Assembly (NCBI GenBank): GCA_033764435.1
Contig: JANRIX010000044.1
Location: 1-64,000 of the forward strand
Length of the DNA: 64,000 nucleotides
Reading direction: 5' to 3'
Source: JAEUMY01 sp033764435
GTDB taxonomy: Bacteria; Pseudomonadota; Gammaproteobacteria; Burkholderiales; Usitatibacteraceae
Made by a program: the position numbers and the translations under genes. Positions 59,021 through 64,000 of the stretch are shown here, one piece after another. The notes beneath the pieces were generated by a model, which was given only the letters and a program-made list of their open reading frames with translations, was not told where the DNA came from and ran no database searches. Each line of letters opens with the position of its first letter. The first letter of the stretch is position 1.

Positions 59021-59136
59021 AGCAAGCTCCTTGAATGCACGTCAAGATTCTCTGCATGAGGTATGTCTGAGCTTTTACCACTTATGTCGCAGAGTGTCCC
59101 TACCATCCTTGATAGGCAACACGAATGATTCTCATC

Positions 59137-59161
59137 AAAAAAGGGGCCAACCGGCCCCTTT
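59137..59161 (-). terminator. Rho-independent terminator of the PPK2 gene
   Basis: A perfect 9-bp stem AAAGGGGCC/GGCCCCTTT with loop AACC, followed on the minus strand by six T. It lies 37 bases past the PPK2 stop and marks the right edge of the AT-rich island. Confidence 0.9.
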
Positions 59162-59186
59162 CCCTTCCCGCGAGTCACACTCCCCC

Positions 59187-59198
59187 GCGAATATTCTC
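59187..59198. repeat. One-mismatch copy of the iterated palindrome (GCGAATATTCTC)
   Basis: At the very end of the PPK2 gene, between the terminator and its stop codon. Confidence 0.5.
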
Positions 59199-60691
59199 TA
59201 CCCCTTCCCCTCCAACTGCCCCTCTACCCTCTCCACCAACTCCTTCAATATCTTCACCCGCGCAAAGTACTTGTCATTCGCCTCCACCATCACCCAGGGG
59301 GCGTGCCTGGTGTGGGTGCGCTCGATCATGTCGCTGGCGGCGCGCTGGTAGGCGTCCCACTTGTCGCGGTTGCGCCAGTCCTCGGGGGTGATCTTGAAGT
59401 TCTTGTGCTTGATCTTTTCGCGCTCCTTGAAGCGGCGGAGTTGCTCCTCCGGTGAGATCTGCAGCCAGAACTTGGTGACGATGCCGCCGGCCTCGGCGAT
59501 CTCTTCCTCGAACTCGTTGATCTCGCCATAGGCGCGCATCCAGTCGGCCTCGCTGCAGAACTTTTCCACGCGCTCGACCAGCACGCGGCCGTACCAGCTG
59601 CGGTCGTAGATGGTGATGCGGCCCTTGCTGGGTAGAAAGCGCCAGAAGCGCCAGAGATAGGGCTGGGCGCGCTCTTCGTCTGTGGGGGCGGCGACGGGGA
59701 TGATGTTGTAGAGCCGCGCATCGAGCGCACCGGCGATGCGGCGGATGGCGCCGCCCTTGCCCGCAGCGTCCATGCCCTCGAACGCGCAGATGATGGAGCG
59801 CTCGGCGAACTTGGGGTGGCGGGTGAGCTTGCCGATACGCGCCTGGAGCTTGGCGATCTCGCGCTCGTATTTTTCCTTGGGCACCGATTGCTTCAGGTTC
59901 AGCGTGTCCAGCGTGTGCAGGTGGTCGACCGGCTCCACCAGCGGCGGGGTGGCGATCTTCACCGCCGCTTCGCCCTTCGGCATGGCGAGTCGCTTGTTCA
60001 TGGCCTCCAGCAGCACCTTGCCCACCATGACGGCGCGGTATTCCGGGTCGCTGCCCTCGACGACGAGCCAGGGCGCGTGGGCGGTGCTGGTTTCCTCCAG
60101 CACGTCGCCGCTGATGTCGGTGAAGCGTCGGTAGTGACGGAAAAATGACCAGTCGCGGTCGGTGACGCGCCACCGGGTCCTGGGGTCGGATTGCAGCGTC
60201 TTCAGCCGCTTCTTCTGCGCCGTTTCGGAGAGGTGGAACCAGAACTTGATGATGAGCGCGCCATCCTGCGCCAGCATGGCCTCGAACTGTCGGATGCGTT
60301 CAATGGCTTTCACGAGTTCGCGCTTCTTGGACATCTTGAAGACGCGGTCGATGATGGGTGCGGTGTACCAGGAGCCGAAAAGGATGCCGATCTTTCCCTT
60401 CGGCGGCAGCGCGCGCCAATAGCGCCACATGGGCGGCCGGGCGTTCTCTTCGTCAGTGGGCGTATCGAAGGCGACGGTGCGGATATGCCGCGGGTCCATC
60501 CATTCGTTGAGCAGGTTGACCGTCTCGCCCTTGCCCGCACCCCGTACACCGGAGATGAGGATGATGACCGGGAAGTCGCCGCGCTCGGAGAGCTTGACCT
60601 GCGCTTCGAGCAGCTCGGCTCGCAGCTTCGGCTCGATGGCCTTGTATTCGCCCTTGGAAAGTTTGTGGCCGATTTCTGCGGATTCGAACAT
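59198..60691 (-). CDS. pap: Two-domain PPK2, polyphosphate:AMP phosphotransferase
   Basis: A 497-residue protein made of two PPK2 kinase domains in tandem. Domain 1 (about 1-230) has Walker A GVRGAGKGE (48-56) but GSWYTAPI where active sites have DRSWY. Domain 2 (about 270-497) has Walker A GMDAAGKGG and the intact YDRSWYGR Walker B region, so it carries catalysis. This is the layout of polyphosphate:AMP phosphotransferase, which makes ADP from AMP and polyphosphate. I chose the ATG at 60691; upstream frame is non-coding. Followed by a strong terminator. Confidence 0.9.
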   Translation of the reverse strand: MFESAEIGHKLSKGEYKAIEPKLRAELLEAQVKLSERGDFPVIILISGVRGAGKGETVNLLNEWMDPRHIRTVAFDTPTDEENARPPMWRYWRALPPKGKIGILFGSWYTAPIIDRVFKMSKKRELVKAIERIRQFEAMLAQDGALIIKFWFHLSETAQKKRLKTLQSDPRTRWRVTDRDWSFFRHYRRFTDISGDVLEETSTAHAPWLVVEGSDPEYRAVMVGKVLLEAMNKRLAMPKGEAAVKIATPPLVEPVDHLHTLDTLNLKQSVPKEKYEREIAKLQARIGKLTRHPKFAERSIICAFEGMDAAGKGGAIRRIAGALDARLYNIIPVAAPTDEERAQPYLWRFWRFLPSKGRITIYDRSWYGRVLVERVEKFCSEADWMRAYGEINEFEEEIAEAGGIVTKFWLQISPEEQLRRFKEREKIKHKNFKITPEDWRNRDKWDAYQRAASDMIERTHTRHAPWVMVEANDKYFARVKILKELVERVEGQLEGKG

Positions 60692-60720
60692 GCGGTCCCC
60701 TTGTTCAGTTTTTCGAAATT

Positions 60721-60748
60721 CGTCGTTCCCACGAAGGTGGGAACGACG
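60721..60748. repeat. REP-like palindrome between PPK2 and aminopeptidase genes
   Basis: Perfect 12-bp arms CGTCGTTCCCAC and GTGGGAACGACG with GAAG loop. The GTTCCCAC...GTGGGAAC form is a widespread proteobacterial REP-type element, placed in the short intergenic region. Confidence 0.7.
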
Positions 60749-60786
60749 GAACGGGCGCTGCCCATTCCGTCCGCGCTGCGTTGTGC

Positions 60787-62598
60787 TCAGATCGCCTGCG
60801 TCGCCTTCTCCAGCCAAGCCTTCGCCGCCCCACTCACCAGCGGCGACAACCGCTCGCGCACCATCTGGTGATAGTGGTTCAGCCAACGCTTCTCGCCTTC
60901 GTCCAGCATGCTCTTTTCGATGAGCTCGGTATTGATCGGGCACAGGGTCAGCGTTTCGAATTGCAGGAATTCGCCGAATTCGCCCGGGTTTTCCAATCCC
61001 GCTGCCGGCACGTTCAGCACCAGGTTCTCGATGCGGACACCCCACTTGCCCTGACGGTAGAGGCCGGGCTCGTTGGAGGTGATCATGCCGGGCTCCATCA
61101 CCGCGAGCGGACTCACGGCGTGGGGGGAAATGCTCTGCGGGCCTTCGTGCACGTTGAGGAAGTAGCCGACACCGTGGCCGGTGCCGTGGCCGTAATCGGC
61201 TTGTGCGGCCCAGATGGGGGCGCGGGCCAGCGTGTCCAGCGCGGCGCTTTTCACGCCACGCGGGAAGATGGCCATGGAAAGCTGGATCATGCCCTTCAGC
61301 ACCAGCGTGTAGTCGCGGCGATGCTCGCCCGTCGTCTTGCCGATGGGCACCACGCGGGTGATGTCGGTGGTGCCGCCGAGATACTGGCCGCCGGAATCAA
61401 TGAGCAGCATGCCGTCGCCGTCGATGACGGAATGGCTGTCGGGTGTGGCGCGATAGTGCGGCATGGCGCCATTGCCGTTGAAGCCGGCAATGGTGGAGAA
61501 GCTGCAGCCGACGAAGCCGGGACGCTTGGCCCGCGCGGCGGTGATCTGGTCGTCGATGGTGAGCTCGGTGATCCGCTCCCCCTTGGCGAGCGCGCCGTCC
61601 AGCCAGGCGAAGAATTCGCACAGCGCCGCGCCATCCTGCTCCATGGTCTTGCGAATATTCGCAGTCTCGGCGGCGCTCTTCCGGGACTTGGCCAGCATGG
61701 AGGGATTGGGTGCCTCGATGCGCGTGGCGCTGGCGGGCAAGGCGTCGACCAGCGCCAGCGTGACGCGGGCGGGGTCGATCATTACCAATTGGCCATCCAG
61801 CTTGCCGAGCGCCGCGGCAGCGCCAGCATAGTCGGCGAGCTTCACGCCATCCGCCGCCAGCTTGGCGGTGAGCGCCGCATCCACCTTGCCGGGTGCGAGG
61901 AAGAGCGTCACGTCATTCAGGCCGATCAGTGCGTGCCCGACGAAAACGGGGTTGTATTCCACGTCGCTGCCGCGCAGGTTGAAGATCCAGGCGAGGTCAT
62001 CCAGCGTGGAGACGAAATGCCAGGCGGCGCCGGCTTTCTTCATCGCCTCACGCACCAGCGCGAGACGCTCGGCACGGGTGGCGACGGCGTGGGGGGCAAC
62101 GTGTTCGGTGATCGGGGCCGTGGGCAAGCCGGGGCGGTCGCGCCAGACTTCGTTGAGCAGATCGACATCGGTGCGGAGCTTCACGCCATTCGGCGCCAGC
62201 GCGGCGCGCAGCGCGTCGGCGGCGGCGAGGCCCATGACCTGGCCGTCTACCGCAACGATTCCGCCTTTACGAATATTCGCAGCCAGCCAATCCAGATGCG
62301 CGGCGCTGGAGACCACCGGGATTTTCATCATGGCGATGCCGGTGCCGGCGAGCTGGGTCTCGGCCTGCACCCAGTAGCGGCTGTCCACCCACAGGCCGGC
62401 GAAATCGGCGGTGACGATCAGCGTGCCGACCGAGCCGGTGAAGCCAGTGAGCCATTGCCGCCCCTGCCAGCGACCGGGCAGGTATTCGGACAGGTGCGGG
62501 TCGGAGGACGGCACGACGACGGCATCGATGCCGTGCTTGGCCATTGCGTTGCGGATGTCGGCAACGCGGCCGACGGCGGGAGAGGTGGCGATGTTCAT
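60787..62598 (-). CDS. Xaa-Pro aminopeptidase (M24B family)
   Basis: A 603-residue metallopeptidase with two N-terminal creatinase-like domains and a C-terminal pita-bread catalytic domain. Ligands: Asp in LLIDSGGQYLGGTTDITRV (both Asp), His in GHGTGHGVGYFLNVHEGP, Glu in ITSNEPGLY and in ENLVL. It removes N-terminal residues before proline. Two palindrome-derived ANIRK segments appear, one in each N-terminal region (about 106-110 and about 316-320). It is followed by the REP-like hairpin and PPK2 gene. Confidence 0.95.
   Translation of the reverse strand: MNIATSPAVGRVADIRNAMAKHGIDAVVVPSSDPHLSEYLPGRWQGRQWLTGFTGSVGTLIVTADFAGLWVDSRYWVQAETQLAGTGIAMMKIPVVSSAAHLDWLAANIRKGGIVAVDGQVMGLAAADALRAALAPNGVKLRTDVDLLNEVWRDRPGLPTAPITEHVAPHAVATRAERLALVREAMKKAGAAWHFVSTLDDLAWIFNLRGSDVEYNPVFVGHALIGLNDVTLFLAPGKVDAALTAKLAADGVKLADYAGAAAALGKLDGQLVMIDPARVTLALVDALPASATRIEAPNPSMLAKSRKSAAETANIRKTMEQDGAALCEFFAWLDGALAKGERITELTIDDQITAARAKRPGFVGCSFSTIAGFNGNGAMPHYRATPDSHSVIDGDGMLLIDSGGQYLGGTTDITRVVPIGKTTGEHRRDYTLVLKGMIQLSMAIFPRGVKSAALDTLARAPIWAAQADYGHGTGHGVGYFLNVHEGPQSISPHAVSPLAVMEPGMITSNEPGLYRQGKWGVRIENLVLNVPAAGLENPGEFGEFLQFETLTLCPINTELIEKSMLDEGEKRWLNHYHQMVRERLSPLVSGAAKAWLEKATQAI
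61651..61662. repeat. Iterated palindrome GCGAATATTCGC (copy 20)
   Basis: Exact 14-bp form inside the aminopeptidase gene, in frame as ANIR (ETANIRKTM). Confidence 0.9.
62269..62280. repeat. One-mismatch copy of the iterated palindrome (ACGAATATTCGC)
   Basis: Second copy inside the aminopeptidase gene, also read as ANIR (LAANIRKGG). Confidence 0.7.
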
Positions 62599-62663
62599 GG
62601 GCGGGGATCAGCGCTAGGAGAGAGACGATGAGAGAAATGATACGCCTGCGCCCCGATGCTCGC

Positions 62664-62750
62664 CTCCCCCTTTGGCAAAAGGGGATCGAGGGGGATTTGC
62701 CTTTCACGCAAGACCAAGAAATCCCCCCTGCCCCCTTTTGCAAAGGGGAG
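62664..62750. repeat. MITE-like inverted repeat between aminopeptidase and serine dehydratase
   Basis: Near-perfect terminal inverted repeats of about 34 bases (CTCCCCCTTTGGCAAAAGGGG... and its complement ending CAAAGGGGAG) around a 20-base centre. A broadly similar C/T-rich element is common in betaproteobacteria. It fills most of the 164-base gap. Confidence 0.75.
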
Positions 62751-62762
62751 TTCTTCAGTACT

Positions 62763-64000
62763 TCAGCACTCCACCTGCGCAATCGACGCCGGCATGGCCA
62801 CCGTCACGGCCAAGCCGCCCAGCGCGGTTTCCTTGTACTTGCTCTGCATGTCAGCGCCGGTGCGGCGCATGGTCTCGATCGCCTGATCCAGCGAGACCAG
62901 ATGCGTGCCGTCGCCCAGCATGGAGAGTGAACAGGCATTGATGGCTTTCACCGCACCCATGGCGTTTCGCTCGATGCAGGGCACCTGCACCAGGCCACCG
63001 ATGGGGTCGCAGGTCATGCCGAAGTGGTGCTCCAGCGCGATCTCGGCGGCGTTCTCGATCTGCTCGTTGGTGGCGCCCAGCGCGGCGGCGAGCCCGGCGG
63101 CAGCCATGGCGGCGGCAGAGCCGACTTCGCCCTGGCAACCCACTTCCGCGCCGGAGATACTGGCGTTGCGTTTGCACAATGACCCGACCGCGGCGGCGGC
63201 CAGGAAGTAGCGCACCACACCCTCGTCATCGCCCTCGCAGTAACGGCGGTAGTACTCCAGCACGGCGGGCACGATGCCGGCCGCGCCATTGGTCGGTGCC
63301 GTAACCACGCGGGCGCCCGCCGCGTTCTGTTCATTCACCGCGATGGCAAACGTGCTGACCCAGTTCATCGTGTCCTGCCCCGCCATGCCGGGCAGCAGGG
63401 AGGGTCCGGCGGCCAGCTTGTACGCGAGCGCCTTGGCGCGGCGCTTCACGGCGAGCCCACCGGGAAGAATGCCGTCCGTCTCGAGGCCCAGGCGGATGCA
63501 CTCGCGCATCACCGACTCGACCTTGAAAATGAATTCGCGCGTGCGCGCCTCGCCATGCAGCGAGTATTCGTTGGCAGCCAGCATGTCGGTCATGGCCATG
63601 TTCTTTTCAATACCGAGGGCCAGCAGCGCTTCCATGGTCTCGAAGTGATACGGCACCGTGGCTTCCTCGCCGCGCGGGGTGCCGACAAAAGCCTCCTCCG
63701 CATCGACCACGAAACCGCCGCCGACGGAATACATCTCGCGCTCGGCGATCAGCGCACCCGACGCATCGAACGCACGGAATGCCATGCCGTTGGAATGCAC
63801 GGGCAGGACATCCTTGAAATTGAACAGCAGATCTTTCGCCTCCTCGAACGGCACGACCTTCTTGCCCAGGAGATTCAGCTCGCGACGAGTGCGAATATTC
63901 GCAACGGTGTCCGCAATGCCTGACGTATCCACGCTGTCCGGCACCTCGCCCATCAGGCCCAGCAAGATGGCGAAGTCGGTGCCGTGGCCACGGCCGGTGT
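62763..64000 (-). CDS. sdaA: L-serine ammonia-lyase, iron-sulfur type (5' end outside window)
   Basis: The frame is open to the right edge (TGRGHGTDFAILLGLMGE before the apparent Met), so the N-terminus is cut. The visible part has the serine dehydratase beta region and the alpha domain with SISGAEVGCQGEVGSAAAMAAAGLAA and HHFGMTCDPIGGLVQVPCIERNAMGAVKA. Its Cys ligate the [4Fe-4S] cluster that activates serine. It makes pyruvate and ammonia from L-serine. An in-frame palindrome gives VANIRTRR. Confidence 0.95.
   Translation of the reverse strand, partial: TGRGHGTDFAILLGLMGEVPDSVDTSGIADTVANIRTRRELNLLGKKVVPFEEAKDLLFNFKDVLPVHSNGMAFRAFDASGALIAEREMYSVGGGFVVDAEEAFVGTPRGEEATVPYHFETMEALLALGIEKNMAMTDMLAANEYSLHGEARTREFIFKVESVMRECIRLGLETDGILPGGLAVKRRAKALAYKLAAGPSLLPGMAGQDTMNWVSTFAIAVNEQNAAGARVVTAPTNGAAGIVPAVLEYYRRYCEGDDEGVVRYFLAAAAVGSLCKRNASISGAEVGCQGEVGSAAAMAAAGLAAALGATNEQIENAAEIALEHHFGMTCDPIGGLVQVPCIERNAMGAVKAINACSLSMLGDGTHLVSLDQAIETMRRTGADMQSKYKETALGGLAVTVAMPASIAQVEC
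63891..63902. repeat. Iterated palindrome GCGAATATTCGC (copy 21)
   Basis: Exact 14-bp form in the serine dehydratase gene, in frame as ANIR. Confidence 0.9.

Noticed and set aside
60781..62631. A 616-codon open frame opposite the aminopeptidase
   Set aside because: Antisense shadow; the minus strand encodes a complete M24 peptidase with all metal ligands.
2093..63902. Palindrome as parS, SlmA, matS or cyanobacterial HIP1 sites
   Set aside because: The sequence GCGAATATTCGC differs from the consensus of each, and the density of about one per 3 kb is too high for segregation sites.

Overview
The window reads as chromosomal DNA of a GC-rich betaproteobacterium. The evidence is a membrane-bound formate dehydrogenase operon with DUF3305/DUF3306 genes, high GC3 coding, many short overlapping operons (ATGA/TGATG junctions) and c-di-GMP signalling genes. 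Family or genus cannot be fixed from the sequence alone. About 88% is coding. I saw no rRNA, tRNA, CRISPR array or complete IS element. Both ends cut through genes: an MBL-fold-like hydrolase tail at the left and the L-serine dehydratase 5' end at the right.

The most striking feature is the 12-bp palindrome GCGAATATTCGC. It occurs exactly 21 times, with six further one-mismatch copies, in leaders, between genes and inside genes. In proteins it appears as RIFA, ANIR or EYS. Chance expectation in 64 kb is far below one. It looks like a highly iterated palindrome comparable in behaviour to cyanobacterial HIP1, with a different sequence. Its function is unknown.

Layout. 0-4.1 kb: diguanylate cyclase, GNAT, and a 2OG-Fe(II) oxygenase coupled to a MetX-like hydrolase. 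4.3-11.3 kb: a small basic protein, a hotdog thioesterase, a secreted caspase-like protein with MORN repeats, two FecR-like paralogues and a CHASE2-nucleotide cyclase. 11.4-14.1 kb: MFS transporter, pdxH, DUF3047 lipoprotein. 14.3-27.8 kb: the formate module. It holds the FDH gamma, beta and alpha subunits with accessory lipoprotein, Tat-tag peptide, TorD-like chaperone, polyferredoxin and DUF3305/3306. moaA and fdhD follow on the other strand, so cofactor synthesis and sulfuration sit beside the enzyme that needs them. 27.9-41.7 kb: mixed accessory genes, including HupE-like, cupin and GFA proteins, a methyltransferase, a MazG-like protein, an AAC(6')-Ib-like acetyltransferase, a bilobed aspartic-protease-like protein and a SUKH protein. 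42-43.7 kb: a patatin gene broken by one amber codon, and a SnoaL-like protein. 44.1-48.9 kb: a four-gene signalling operon (receiver-PAS, HDOD, PAS histidine kinase, receiver-HD-GYP). 49.7-51.9 kb: a LytS/LytR-type pair. 53.4-54.0 kb: an AbrB/PIN toxin-antitoxin pair.

54.7-59.2 kb is a visibly AT-richer island, without exact copies of the palindrome, next to a truncated nuclease-like gene. It encodes a beta-helix plus ion-channel-like membrane protein. Facing it is a two-gene operon: a dGTPase-like protein whose HD metal ligands are lost and whose frame breaks at a G7 tract, then a class III nucleotide-cyclase-like protein. This is the best candidate here for an undescribed, possibly anti-phage, system. 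The window ends with a two-domain PPK2 (polyphosphate:AMP phosphotransferase), an Xaa-Pro aminopeptidase and L-serine dehydratase, separated by REP-like and MITE-like repeats.
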